DNA of 64,000 nt from Pseudomonas fulva (GTDB lineage: Bacteria > Pseudomonadota > Gammaproteobacteria > Pseudomonadales > Pseudomonadaceae), in contig NZ_CP082928.1 in assembly GCF_023517795.1 (NCBI RefSeq), positions 4,774,001 through 4,838,000 of the forward strand, given 5' to 3'. The position numbers and the translations under genes were made by a program. Position 1 is the first letter of the stretch. Every line of letters begins with the position of its first letter. Below, one piece after another: positions 44,534 to 54,201 of the stretch. Under the pieces are notes generated by a model. The model saw only the letters and a program-made list of their open reading frames with translations, made no database searches and was not told the origin of the DNA.

Positions 44534-47500
44534 TCAGAAGCGGACGGTCACCCCCGCGTTAACCGAATGGAAACGAGTGTCGGAACCGAACTGCCCTTGA
44601 TAGGACAGGCCCAGGTCGGTCTGGCTATTCAAGCGAAGCTTCGTACCCACTTCAGTGAGTGCCATGTCACGGGTTTGAGCCACGCCTTGCACTTCGAAGT
44701 TCGGGCCGCCAGCAAAGGACTGCTCGCTTCGCGGATCCAGATCACCATAGGCACGTCGCCATCCTAGCGAGCCGTAGACCTGCGTATTGAGGTTCGCGAC
44801 GCGCGTGTGGGTCGAGGCGCGCAGGCCCGTTGTCGAGAAGACGGTATCCTGTTTGTCGCTGGAAACATCCAGAGCGGCCGCTCCACCTTTTTCATGCAGA
44901 TCGTCGGCATCATAGCGAACGTAGGAAAGGCCGACGAAAGGCTCCAGCACCACGCTGCCAACCGGCAAGCGGTAGGCGGCCTCACCGTTCGCTTGCAGCG
45001 ACTGGGCGTCGCGTTTGCCGGTCAAGCGATCACTGAATCCGCCAAAGGCAACATTGCGCTCGCTCTCCAGGCGGTGCCAGGTGTAACCGAGATCGGCACT
45101 GAGGCGCAGGGCATCGATCTCGCCGCCGGTATACAGGCCCAGGTGATAGTTGTCGCTGTGGCCCTCGGCATCACGCTTATCGGCGTCGAACTTCGAGCGG
45201 CTGTAACCGCCATACACACCACCACGCCAATCCGGGGTGAAGCTGCCATCGGCACCGAACAGCAAGCCGCCCGTGCTCTGACGCAGACCGTCGGCACCCT
45301 TATTTCCGTCTACCTTGGTCCAGTTGCCGAATGGCTGCACCCATGCACCGTTTTCGCTAGGTGGCGTGCCGGGCATAAAGCTCAGGGCCATGGCTGGCAG
45401 GCGCACAGATCCGCTGTCCAGCAGATTACGCACGCGAGTCCCTACCACGCCTGACACCATCTGGCTGTTGGCAATCAGTGCGGTGGAGGTGCTGCTGAGA
45501 GAGTCCCCGGACAGCTGATCTGCTGCGTCACGCGCACTTTCGGCATCCAGAATCAGCAGGTTGTTGTAGAGGCGCAGGGATTCGCCGCTTTGCTCCAATA
45601 CACTCAGCGCGCCGGCAGTATTGAACTGGTTTTCGGTCAACATGACTGTCTGGAAGATACCCAGAGTGGGTTCTGGGGTCGGCGTTGGCGTTGGCGTCGG
45701 AGTAGGTTCGGGTGTTGGTGTTGGTGTTGGTGTGGGAGTCGGTTCGGGAGTGGGCGTCGGTGTCGGCTCTGGAGTCGGTGTCGGGGTTGGCGTCGGTTCC
45801 GGCGTCGGAGTAGGTATTGGGGCTGTACTCTTTTGCTCGATGGTCAGGTTCAGATCATTGGCAGTACGCTGCAGCCCGACATTCAGGAACGCCGAATTGG
45901 TAAACGCCTGGGCATAGGTGGTTCCTGCAGCGGCGCCGTCAACCAACCCGCCTTGAGCGGAGAGCAAGGTATAGGTTCTGCCGCTTTGGTAACTTTGCGA
46001 GGAATCCAGGGCCGTCACGTTGACCTGCGTGCCACGCAGGGTAGCCGTGCCGCTCACGTTGATCCGATCTGCACCGCCGTTACTGGCAATATCCGCCGCA
46101 TAACGCGAGCCGGCGGCCATGTCGAGGTCGCCCTGTATGGTCAGCGCACCTAAGGCACTTTCACCGGGCGAGAGCGTACCGCCGGCGGCTACTTCCGTAG
46201 TGCCCACTTGACCGGTGCCGGCCAGAACGCCGCCGTCCAACACCTGGGTGCTGTTGGTGTAGACCCCGAATTCATTGCGCCCCACGGTGCCGTTCACCAC
46301 CAGGGTGCCGTTGCCGACGTTCAACCGCGAAAGACTTTGGGTTGTGGCCGTGTTGCCGCGCTGATTGACCTGGTCGACATCACCCGACAGCACGAGTCGC
46401 CCGCCGCGTACAACCACACTACCGGCCAGCCCAGTAAGGTCGCCGCTCAGGGTGGTATTGCCGTTGAACGCATACACGCGGCCGGTTCCACTCAACGTGT
46501 TGGCGACTTGCAGATCGGTGTCCGTGTGGTTGAACGCCAGGTGCCCGTTGCCGGTGCCGAAGCGAATGGCTGTTTGCGGGTTCAACCGGCCGGCCGCCTG
46601 AGCGGCTCCGGCAGTCACCGAATCGATATCGGTACGGTTAGGATCAGTCACGACCGAACCGCCTACAGCAAGCGTGCCCCGGGTCGGAGTGTTGATGCTG
46701 CTGATCGTGCTGATGAGAATCCCGTTGGTAGCACTCAGTTCGGCACCATCGGACAGCGTGAGGTAAGTACGAGTGTCGCTGGTACCGAGTGTCATGCTCT
46801 GAGTTTCCAGGCGTGTGCCTTGCCCGGAAACATTCACTTGGTTACTGCGGCTGCTGATGGCCGAACCCAGCAGCAGTGAGTCGGTCGCCAGCACGGCACC
46901 ATTTTCGAGCGTCAGATCGTTTCTATTCCTGAAAACACCGCTGTTGTCCCAGCGGGTTCCAGCATCGGAAAGCCTGACAACTGAGTCGATGTCCACCTGC
47001 TGGCTGCTGATTTTGCCGCCATCATTGGCCGTTACGCCTGATCGGTACACGAATACACCACCGGCCTCGATGTTGACCGCGTCGACCAGGGAGTTTTGGC
47101 CACTCACGAGCAGTTGCGCGTTCGAAAAGGCATTGGAGCGCGAACCGTTGACATCGCCAAGATCCAGATCCCGCACTGACACCTGGCCCCCGTTTCGCAC
47201 GGTCAGGTCGCCTTGACCGACGCCACCGACAACGATCGTGTTACCCAGCACGAATGACGTGCGGGGCACGATCCAGCGTGAACCCGCGCCTTCGACCACT
47301 ACACTGGCCTGGGCCGGATTTACACCCGTGCTGCTGGCTTGGCCCACAATATTGCCGCCTTCACTGGTCAAGGTTGCGCCATTGTTGATAGTTAGACTGG
47401 AGGTGTTGCCGTCGGTTGACCGGACGTTGACTGAGCCATCGATTACGCGGTCACTGCTGAAGGTTTCCTGACCGTTGGTGAGCGTGTAGTCCGCTGCCTG

Positions 47501-47566
47501 AGCCTCTGGAAGCACTGCAAGAGTAATTGCAAGAGCAAGAGGGGATATTCTGAATAAGGGGTTCAT
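44534..47566 (-). CDS. Type V autotransporter, pertactin-like
   Basis: A 1010-residue protein with a signal peptide (1-24, AQA/ADY). Its beta-helical passenger (about 25-575) has repeated short strands such as [29 protein letters not shown] and [19 protein letters not shown] Pro-Thr-Glu linker follows (about 580-633), and a C-terminal 12-strand barrel (about 745-1010; [17 protein letters not shown]) ends in VRF. It is probably a surface adhesin or surface-anchored protein; no protease or lipase motif is seen. It faces the beta-CASP gene. Confidence 0.93.
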   Translation of the reverse strand: MNPLFRISPLALAITLAVLPEAQAADYTLTNGQETFSSDRVIDGSVNVRSTDGNTSSLTINNGATLTSEGGNIVGQASSTGVNPAQASVVVEGAGSRWIVPRTSFVLGNTIVVGGVGQGDLTVRNGGQVSVRDLDLGDVNGSRSNAFSNAQLLVSGQNSLVDAVNIEAGGVFVYRSGVTANDGGKISSQQVDIDSVVRLSDAGTRWDNSGVFRNRNDLTLENGAVLATDSLLLGSAISSRSNQVNVSGQGTRLETQSMTLGTSDTRTYLTLSDGAELSATNGILISTISSINTPTRGTLAVGGSVVTDPNRTDIDSVTAGAAQAAGRLNPQTAIRFGTGNGHLAFNHTDTDLQVANTLSGTGRVYAFNGNTTLSGDLTGLAGSVVVRGGRLVLSGDVDQVNQRGNTATTQSLSRLNVGNGTLVVNGTVGRNEFGVYTNSTQVLDGGVLAGTGQVGTTEVAAGGTLSPGESALGALTIQGDLDMAAGSRYAADIASNGGADRINVSGTATLRGTQVNVTALDSSQSYQSGRTYTLLSAQGGLVDGAAAGTTYAQAFTNSAFLNVGLQRTANDLNLTIEQKSTAPIPTPTPEPTPTPTPTPEPTPTPTPEPTPTPTPTPTPEPTPTPTPTPTPEPTLGIFQTVMLTENQFNTAGALSVLEQSGESLRLYNNLLILDAESARDAADQLSGDSLSSTSTALIANSQMVSGVVGTRVRNLLDSGSVRLPAMALSFMPGTPPSENGAWVQPFGNWTKVDGNKGADGLRQSTGGLLFGADGSFTPDWRGGVYGGYSRSKFDADKRDAEGHSDNYHLGLYTGGEIDALRLSADLGYTWHRLESERNVAFGGFSDRLTGKRDAQSLQANGEAAYRLPVGSVVLEPFVGLSYVRYDADDLHEKGGAAALDVSSDKQDTVFSTTGLRASTHTRVANLNTQVYGSLGWRRAYGDLDPRSEQSFAGGPNFEVQGVAQTRDMALTEVGTKLRLNSQTDLGLSYQGQFGSDTRFHSVNAGVTVRF
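45667..45826 (-). repeat. Pro-Thr-Glu repeat linker in the autotransporter
   Basis: A hexanucleotide-based tract encodes alternating PTPT and EPTP units between passenger and barrel. Such repeats are prone to slippage or recombination in steps that keep the frame, so linker length may vary among strains. Confidence 0.9.
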
Positions 47567-47724
47567 AGCAGTTGCAGATACTCCATATAAAGGCCACGAG
47601 GGTGGCTGCCGGCCCAGCGGGCCAAAGCGTTTCCGTTAGGCAGGTTGCTAACGACGGGAGTATCAGGAGGCGCAATCTTGGTGGGTATAGTACGCATGCA
47701 CTAACGCCCGCATCCCAGCAGAAC

Positions 47725-47930
47725 TGGGAGCACGCTTTGGTCAGAGCATTTGCGCGAGCGGTAACCCGGACTTGTCTGTGCAAAAGCATTCGCAAACAGC
47801 CGATCACCGCACGACGCAGGTATAAGGCGACATGCCCGCAGAGTCGGTCAATTTCGTGACGGGGATGGAGCAGTGACAAGAGGAGATTCGTTCGGCGCAC
47901 GGCGAGGAGGGCGCCAAGGCGTCATCGAGC
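47725..47930 (+). pseudogene. Decayed 3' fragment of a second beta-CASP gene
   Basis: The stretch aligns with the end of the gene at 42918 (near 44135-44340). ATGGAGCAGTG occurs in both (47865 and 44280). After it, GGAGATTCG, a GCAC/GCAT-containing block and AAGGC/AAAGC correspond in order. Read in one frame it gives FVTGMEQ*QEEIR followed by AHGEE and AKA, against FVTTMEQWPREIR, VHGEV and AKA in the intact gene; the Trp codon TGG has become TGA. Small indels break the frame upstream. Homology may start earlier, near 47640. Confidence 0.72.
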
Positions 47931-48564
47931 CTAGTCGTGCTAGATGCCTGCGCGTGCGGATTGATCGTTCGGATCCACGTCACTGAGCTTGCTGCGGGCT
48001 AAAAACGAAGGAAAAAAATGAAGATTCGTTCACATAGATGGTAGTTGATTGACAAAGAATGGTTAGAATGCGCGCTCGATAGGGCAACGGTCTGCCCCAC
48101 GTCAACGCTGTTGATTGGGCACCAGGCCGATCCATTCAGTACCAGATAGTATAAAAAGTACTCCGATTGATGCGAGCCAGCAGTCATTCGGGGCGCGATG
48201 CCACAGCTTGCACTGCGTTGCAGGTTTTACAGGAGTGTAGTGAAGGCAACGATTGCCGGATCCGGTTATGAGAATGTTCAATCCAGCCCTATCGGCGCCC
48301 AGCCGCCCGTTTATCAAGCGTGAACCTACCTACGTCGTGCTGGGTGGCCCGGCTTTGCTGCCTTGCCTATCAGCACGCTCGCGCTCCGGGCTCCTGTGCC
48401 ACGAGGCGCTCCAGTCGTCGCCTTCCCGGTCGCCCGCAGTGGCATCCTTGCCCTCGGCATGATGTATCAACGTGGATTGATCATCTGCGCAGCTCACCAA
48501 AGCGATCACGTTTTTCCGTGCCTCGAATTTCTCTCGCCCGCCTTGAAACAGGATGACTGAGCCC
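47931..48564. other. Region upstream of wzz without an assignable gene
   Basis: I find no gene with recognisable codon structure. There is an AT-rich patch at 48001-48065 with TTGACA (48050) and TAGAAT (48064), but their spacing (8) is not that of a sigma-70 promoter. No GGCGGTAG ops/JUMPstart element is seen. The wzz promoter is probably in this stretch, but I cannot place it. Confidence 0.6.
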
Positions 48565-49836
48565 ATGTCGCAAGTCCCAACCGCCCGTTCGCAGAACGAC
48601 GAAATCGATCTCGGCGAGTTAATGCGCGCATTGTGGGAGCGCAAGAAGCTGATCATCGGCGTCGCTGCCGTCGTCACGCTGTTGGCCGTTGCCTATGCAT
48701 TGTTGGCAACCAAGTACTACCGGACCCAGAGCATCCTGCGGCCGGTGGCGATGAATGTGCTCGATGAACTCAACGCGTCTGGGTTGTACGAACTGACCCC
48801 CGAAGAAGCACTGCAGCGAGTTGGCGCCGGCATCAGCTCCTACGAGTACCGGCTTGAGTACTTCAATGCCAATCAGGAGCTTTTTGGGCCGGATGCCATG
48901 AGTGATGGGCAGACTCCTGAACAGGCGCTGAACCAAATTATCGAAGATTTCGAAATATTACGCTCAGATGCCAGCCGCCCTGATGGTGGCTTCTCATACG
49001 TGGGCCTCGCCTATACCTATCCGTGGGGCGTGAAAGGCGCAGATATTGTCAATGGACTGATCGAGTATGTCATTCAGCAGGAGCGTGCTGCGCTAGCTGA
49101 GGATGTGGAAGTGATCATTCGTAATCGCTTGGCGAAGCTGGAGCAGCGCATGGCTGCCGAGCGGGCCGCCTATCAGGCGGACAAACAGGCGAAAATTGCC
49201 TCTCTTTCCGAAGCTGACGCCCTGAAACGAGCCCAGCTTGAGGACGAGCTGAATTCGTTGCGCAAGGAGCTGCGTACACGCCGTGATAACCGCATCGCTC
49301 AATTGAACGAAGCCATCGTGATCGCCAAATCGCTGGGTATCGAAAAACCGAGCACGCCGTCTACCCTCGCGGATAGCGCGCCGGTAACCGGCTCGGGCAA
49401 CGTCATTCGTACGGAAGTCAACAATCAGCAGATTCCGTTGTACTTCATGGGTACTGAGGCGCTTGAAGCCGAGCGCAATGCGCTGCAAAAGCGTCGGTCG
49501 GATGAATTCACTGAGCCGCGGATTGCCAAACTCCAGGCCGATTTGCGACTGCTGGAGCAGAATCGCGAAGTGGAACTGCTCAAGCAGCGCGCCGATGAGG
49601 ACGTATACATCGAGAATTATGCGAAGTGGAGCCAAGAAGCTGCGGAGTTGAAAGGACTTAATTTGAATCTTAATGCTCTCCAATTAGTAAGTATCGATAG
49701 ACTGGCGATATATCCGCGTACAGCCGTGAAGCCAAAACGCCTGTTTGTGATTGCGCTGGGTGGGGTTCTAGGCTTTATGCTGGGCGTGAGTGGTGCACTG
49801 ATTCTTGCAATGATAAATAGAGGTCGAATTAGATAA
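48565..49836 (+). CDS. wzz: O-antigen chain length determinant protein Wzz
   Basis: A 423-residue polysaccharide co-polymerase with an N-terminal membrane helix (about 30-55; KKLIIGVAAVVTLLAVAYAL), a long helical periplasmic domain with coiled coil (LEDELNSLRKELRTRRDN) and a C-terminal helix (about 395-415; LFVIALGGVLGFMLGVSGAL). It sets O-chain modal length together with Wzy. The ATG at 48565 has AGGA at proper distance; an ATG at 48553 overlaps that site. It is the first gene of the O-antigen cluster proper. Confidence 0.92.
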   Translation: MSQVPTARSQNDEIDLGELMRALWERKKLIIGVAAVVTLLAVAYALLATKYYRTQSILRPVAMNVLDELNASGLYELTPEEALQRVGAGISSYEYRLEYFNANQELFGPDAMSDGQTPEQALNQIIEDFEILRSDASRPDGGFSYVGLAYTYPWGVKGADIVNGLIEYVIQQERAALAEDVEVIIRNRLAKLEQRMAAERAAYQADKQAKIASLSEADALKRAQLEDELNSLRKELRTRRDNRIAQLNEAIVIAKSLGIEKPSTPSTLADSAPVTGSGNVIRTEVNNQQIPLYFMGTEALEAERNALQKRRSDEFTEPRIAKLQADLRLLEQNREVELLKQRADEDVYIENYAKWSQEAAELKGLNLNLNALQLVSIDRLAIYPRTAVKPKRLFVIALGGVLGFMLGVSGALILAMINRGRIR

Positions 49837-50107
49837 GATGTTAATGAAGTATGTCAGGGCTTTATCTAAAAGTTCTAAAAGTGATGCTAATTGGTCACTT
49901 CCAAGGTAGGCCAATGACTGGTTTAATTGTTAAATTATGGGCAGGGTTGGGGCTTGAAGATAATCTTCCTGTCAAGTGAGTTGCTACGCTTTTCATTATA
50001 ATTTATACGGGTAATCAACATTTATGAATGCTTACCGAAATTTGGTGGAGTGCTGAAAAGAGGAAGGATTTAGTAGATTTTTAGGGTTAATTGGTTGGGG
50101 TATTGCC
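49837..50107. other. AT-rich gap between wzz and wzx
   Basis: No gene is visible. TATAAT at 49997-50002 is a good -10 box, but no -35 box is found at normal distance. Base composition drops sharply to AT-rich exactly after wzz, which marks the left edge of the variable part of the locus. Confidence 0.55.
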
Positions 50108-51253
50108 TTGAAAGGTACATTATTAATATTTTTCGCGAATGTTATTTACAGCATTCCTACTGTGATTCTTGTGGTGATGGCTTCCCATATGGGGAAGCCA
50201 TCTTCAGTTGTTGAGCTTGGGCTTGCAATATCGGTCTGCGCCCCGGCTCAACTACTACTGTCAATGCAAAATAATGTATCCATTATAAGTGGAAAGCTTA
50301 GCCTCGTTGATGCAATGAGAACTAGAATTAATTTGCTTCCTGTGTTTTTGCTAATTGGTTTGTTCGGTGCGTTATTTTTTTCATCAATTTTGTTTCTGTG
50401 CTTTTTTTTATATAGGGGGTCAGAGTTTTTATACGAAGTAGAAATGGTTGAGTGCTTTCGAGTTGGTGATTACCTAGATGCGCTGTATAGAACGCTTCAG
50501 AGGGCAATATTTTTCTTGGCTTTATCTACGTCTGTACTGATGCTGCATGGCAGCCTTGAGCTTAGTATCGCTGTTGCTGGTATTCCAATGGCCATTTTTA
50601 CCATGGCGAGATGCCTGAGAAAGTACGCTGGTCGTGGGGTTGTTGTATTCAATTTTGCGCTTGGTGGTGCAGCTTTTATTGCTAGTCTAATAGTCAATTT
50701 GCCTAGGTATTATGTTGTTGCTGCCGACTCGTTATATGCGGCTTTCTATTCCAATATGATGACGATTATTCTAGGCGGGGGGGTTTTATATGGTGCGCTG
50801 AACAACTATATGTTTGCACGGCTCTGTGTGCAGGGTAAAAGAGGTGTGCAAAGATTTATGAACTATTCGCTTCTCTTGTTTTTTTTCGGGATTTTCTTGT
50901 CTTTCTTTATTCTAGAGTCTACGAGCATTCAATCTTGGATTGTAAGTTTGTTTCTCGGATATAAATATATAGAACTCTCTGGAGGGGTGATGGGTTTTGC
51001 ATTGCTGTATCTTGTTTTGTATTTCCATAGCGTTCTCAACTACGTTTTTGTTTATCTAGATGATGCGCCAATATATTTAGGATCACTTGGAGTGTATGGG
51101 GTGCTAATGGCTTTGCTAATTTATCATAACTTAAGCTCTGCTTTGTTGGGGCAGAAGTTGGTTTGGTTTGTTTGTGCTGTTGGAGTATTGTATGGGATAG
51201 TTTGCTATTTTTATTTGTCTTTCAGGCTTTCAGTGAGGCGTCCAGGTGTCTGA
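50108..51253 (+). CDS. wzx: Probable O-unit flippase (Wzx-like)
   Basis: A 381-residue polytopic protein with about ten hydrophobic segments and few charged loops (for example LGLAISVCAPAQLLLSMQNN). It is somewhat shorter than typical 12-14-helix Wzx flippases, so the assignment rests on topology and on position before a Wzy-like gene. The start is a TTG preceded by GGTTGGGG. The coding strand is T-rich and unlike the GC-rich flanks, indicating horizontal transfer. It overlaps the next gene by 8 bases. Confidence 0.65.
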   Translation: MKGTLLIFFANVIYSIPTVILVVMASHMGKPSSVVELGLAISVCAPAQLLLSMQNNVSIISGKLSLVDAMRTRINLLPVFLLIGLFGALFFSSILFLCFFLYRGSEFLYEVEMVECFRVGDYLDALYRTLQRAIFFLALSTSVLMLHGSLELSIAVAGIPMAIFTMARCLRKYAGRGVVVFNFALGGAAFIASLIVNLPRYYVVAADSLYAAFYSNMMTIILGGGVLYGALNNYMFARLCVQGKRGVQRFMNYSLLLFFFGIFLSFFILESTSIQSWIVSLFLGYKYIELSGGVMGFALLYLVLYFHSVLNYVFVYLDDAPIYLGSLGVYGVLMALLIYHNLSSALLGQKLVWFVCAVGVLYGIVCYFYLSFRLSVRRPGV

Positions 51254-52409
51254 GCTTTTGATTGTTCTGATCTACGCCAGCTCTATGTTGGGTGGTAGGG
51301 TTGCTTATCTCGCAGTTGGGGCCTTTAGTATTTGGGGAGGGCTTAGGCTGATTAGCGATTTTTCATTTTTTAATAATAAGTTTACCCCTCTGCAGCTTTT
51401 TGTTTTTGTTTTGCCGTTCTTTGTTTTTTGTACTTGGTGTTATGGCGTACTGAAGGGATTGGCTGGTGGCGTTACTCCGGCCTACGCATTTTCAAATTTT
51501 TTTGGTCTTTCATTATATCTGCTTTTTTATCCATTCTTTTTTTATGTGAGCGTCAAGTCCATAAAAAAAGTCTTGTTAATCGCTTCTTTTTTTGCGTGTG
51601 TGTTTGCTATATATTCAGTCTTCAGTTTTTTTGCGCGGGTGGGGGGAGGAGGGGAGGCAAATGTGGTTGGATTGTCGGGTTTTAGAACAATTTATTCTGT
51701 GGCTTTTTTGTATGTGACACCCTTTCTATTACTCTCCATGGTTTCAATTTTCTTGCTTGGGAACGGTAGCTCTCGTATTACGCTTATGAGCTTTTTTTTA
51801 CTTGCCTTGTATTCTTTTGTGTTGATTGTTCCGGCAATGTCAAAAGGATATATATTGGTCTTTCTTTTCCTTGGTTTTCTAATTTTTTCTAGGGGGGTTA
51901 TTATTTCTTTTGGGTTTCTTCTTGTGCGCTCAAGCCTGCTTTTTTTGACTGGACTCGCTGTTTTTTTTGTGCTGGTATTGCTTTTTTTTACAGATATATA
52001 CGATGTTTTGATATTTAGCTTTTCTTCTAATGAGCCAAGTAACTCTGTTAGGTCTGAGCAGTTTTCATATTTGATTTCTGAATGGAATTTGCAGGGCGCT
52101 GGGCTGGGAAGTGGTTTGGTTTCCGGGTATTCTCGAGATGATTCTGGTTATGGTTTTGAGCTGACCTACATAAATTTAATCAATAAACTTGGAGTGTTTA
52201 GCATTCCTCTTTTTTTATCATATATTGTGCCTGTGTTTTTGGGGTTGAAGTTGTTTTTAATTGATGGTGATCATGTGAGAGGCGCTTGGGTTTTGGGCTT
52301 GATGGCATATTTGATTCCGGGGGCAGGCAATCCGCTTTTGCTGGCTCCAGTGTTCGTTTTTTCTCACTTTGCAGCTATCAAAATAGCTATTAGTGCTGAT
52401 AGGAGCTAG
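51246..52409 (+). CDS. wzy: Probable O-antigen polymerase (Wzy-like)
   Basis: A 387-residue protein with about ten hydrophobic helices and one larger polar loop (about 255-300; FSSNEPSNSVRSEQFSYL, GAGLGSGLVSGYSRD), the form of Wzy/WaaL proteins. GTG start overlapping the Wzx-like gene. It is extremely T-rich. Which of the two membrane genes is flippase and which is polymerase is inferred; the large loop favours polymerase here. Confidence 0.68.
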   Translation: MSELLIVLIYASSMLGGRVAYLAVGAFSIWGGLRLISDFSFFNNKFTPLQLFVFVLPFFVFCTWCYGVLKGLAGGVTPAYAFSNFFGLSLYLLFYPFFFYVSVKSIKKVLLIASFFACVFAIYSVFSFFARVGGGGEANVVGLSGFRTIYSVAFLYVTPFLLLSMVSIFLLGNGSSRITLMSFFLLALYSFVLIVPAMSKGYILVFLFLGFLIFSRGVIISFGFLLVRSSLLFLTGLAVFFVLVLLFFTDIYDVLIFSFSSNEPSNSVRSEQFSYLISEWNLQGAGLGSGLVSGYSRDDSGYGFELTYINLINKLGVFSIPLFLSYIVPVFLGLKLFLIDGDHVRGAWVLGLMAYLIPGAGNPLLLAPVFVFSHFAAIKIAISADRS

Positions 52410-52438
52410 CTTCATGTCTTTGACTGTACTGAGGGTTT

Positions 52439-53164
52439 ATGAGTTTTGTTAGTGTTTGCATAGCAACATATAATGGGGGCTCTTTTTTAAGAGAGCAGCT
52501 TGTATCGGTTTTGTCACAGCTTCCTGCCAATTCAGAGGTTTTAGTCGGGGATGATGGATCTACTGACGATACAGTAGCTATCGCTGAAGGTTTCGCTGAC
52601 CCTCGAGTGAGGGTTATTATGAACTCAAGTAATCTTGGTTATATAAGAAATTTCGAAAATCTTTTGGGGTTGGCCGCAGGGGACTACATTTTTTTTTGTG
52701 ACCAGGATGACGTATGGCCAAATGGAAGAGTGGATAAGATGATTTCTGCGATGAAATCAACGAAAAAACTTTTGGTTGTGGGTAGTACTGACTATTTTTT
52801 TACCAACCCAGCTGATCACCATTATTTTTGTGGATTTAGCCATCAGCGTGATGGTTCTTATTTGAGAAATATTTTCGACCTGGCCGCCGGGCGTAATGTT
52901 CCTTATTTTGGGTGTTCAATGCTGATATCTAAAGAGCTTAAGCTGTCTTTATTACCATTTGGAAGTCCAACTGTAAGTCATGATATTTGGACGTTCTTAG
53001 TGGCGACAAGGCTTCGCTCGATCTCTCATACCCGAGATGTTGTGACTTATAGGCGTGTGCATAATAATAATTTGAGTAATCGCAAGCGTAGCTTTCTTGA
53101 CAAAATTATCACCAGAGTTATCTGGCTTATTGCTTTTTTCAAAATTTTTATGGGAAAAAGATAG
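52439..53164 (+). CDS. Glycosyltransferase family 2
   Basis: A 241-residue GT-A enzyme with VSVCIATYNGGSFLREQL, GDDGSTDDTVAI, the metal motif FCDQDDVW and a C-terminal basic region. It resembles rhamnosyltransferase-type GT2 enzymes of O-antigen clusters. Donor and acceptor are unknown. It ends directly before wbjB (no spacer), and the composition changes at that junction from AT-rich to GC-rich. Confidence 0.85.
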   Translation: MSFVSVCIATYNGGSFLREQLVSVLSQLPANSEVLVGDDGSTDDTVAIAEGFADPRVRVIMNSSNLGYIRNFENLLGLAAGDYIFFCDQDDVWPNGRVDKMISAMKSTKKLLVVGSTDYFFTNPADHHYFCGFSHQRDGSYLRNIFDLAAGRNVPYFGCSMLISKELKLSLLPFGSPTVSHDIWTFLVATRLRSISHTRDVVTYRRVHNNNLSNRKRSFLDKIITRVIWLIAFFKIFMGKR

Positions 53165-54199
53165 ATGTTCAAATCTCAGGTTCTGCTCATCACTGGTGGT
53201 ACTGGCTCTTTTGGTAATGCCGTACTCAAGCGCTATCTCGATACCGATATCGCTGAAATCCGAATCTTCAGCCGTGATGAGAAAAAACAGGATGACATGC
53301 GCAAGCATTACGCCAGCCCCAAGCTGAAGTTCTACATTGGCGACGTGCGCGACTACCAGAGCGTCTTGAATGCCACGCGCGGTGTGGATTACATCTTCCA
53401 TGCCGCCGCATTGAAGCAAGTGCCGTCTTGCGAGTTTCACCCCATGGAAGCGGTCAAGACCAATGTGCTGGGCACCGAAAACCTGCTGGAAGCTGCCATC
53501 CAGAATGGCGTCAAGCGCGTGGTCTGCCTGAGTACCGACAAGGCTGTTTACCCGATCAACGCCATGGGTATTTCCAAGGCGATGATGGAAAAGGTCATGG
53601 TGGCCAAGTCACGCAACCTCGATGAAACCAATACGGTCATTTGTGGCACCCGTTACGGCAACGTCATGGCTTCTCGCGGCTCGGTGATTCCGCTGTTCGT
53701 CGATCAGATTCGTGCCGGCAAGCCGCTGTCGATCACCGACCCGAACATGACCCGTTTCATGATGACCCTGGCCGATGCGGTCGACCTGGTGCTGTATGCA
53801 TTCGAGCATGGCCGCAATGGCGACCTGTTCGTGCAGAAGGCACCTGCTGCTACTGTCGAAGTGCTCGCGCAAGCGCTGACCTCCCTGCTGGGCAAGCCCG
53901 ACCATCCCATCCAGGTGATCGGTACCCGCCATGGCGAGAAACTCTACGAAGCGCTGCTGAGCCGCGAGGAAATGGCCTGCGCCGAAGACCGTGGCGAGTA
54001 CTACCGCGTGCCGCCGGACCTGCGCGACCTGAATTACAGCAAGTTCGTCGAGCAGGGCGAGGAGCGTATTTCCCATACGGAAGATTACAATTCGCACAAC
54101 ACCGAGCGCCTTGACGTGCAGGGCATGCAGAAGCTGTTGCTCAAGTTGAATTTCATGCGCGCCATTCAGCGCGGCGAAGACGCAGCGCCCGAGGAGTGA
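53165..54199 (+). CDS. wbjB: UDP-GlcNAc 4,6-dehydratase/5-epimerase (WbjB/FnlA/CapE type)
   Basis: A 344-residue short-chain dehydrogenase-like enzyme with ITGGTGSFGNAVLKRYL, HAAALKQVPSCEFHPMEA and STDKAVYPINAMGISKAMME, where Met replaces the usual catalytic Tyr. It carries out the first step from UDP-GlcNAc toward UDP-L-FucNAc. It is followed directly by wbjC and wbjD, a complete pathway. Confidence 0.93.
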   Translation: MFKSQVLLITGGTGSFGNAVLKRYLDTDIAEIRIFSRDEKKQDDMRKHYASPKLKFYIGDVRDYQSVLNATRGVDYIFHAAALKQVPSCEFHPMEAVKTNVLGTENLLEAAIQNGVKRVVCLSTDKAVYPINAMGISKAMMEKVMVAKSRNLDETNTVICGTRYGNVMASRGSVIPLFVDQIRAGKPLSITDPNMTRFMMTLADAVDLVLYAFEHGRNGDLFVQKAPAATVEVLAQALTSLLGKPDHPIQVIGTRHGEKLYEALLSREEMACAEDRGEYYRVPPDLRDLNYSKFVEQGEERISHTEDYNSHNTERLDVQGMQKLLLKLNFMRAIQRGEDAAPEE

Positions 54200-54201
54200 G
54201 C

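Noticed and set aside
48050..48069. TTGACA and TAGAAT upstream of wzz as a sigma-70 promoter
   Set aside because: Only 8 bases separate the boxes instead of about 17.
48253..48677. Open frames on both strands just before wzz
   Set aside because: No start signal or recognisable protein features, and the minus-strand frame runs into the wzz coding region; treated as chance frames.
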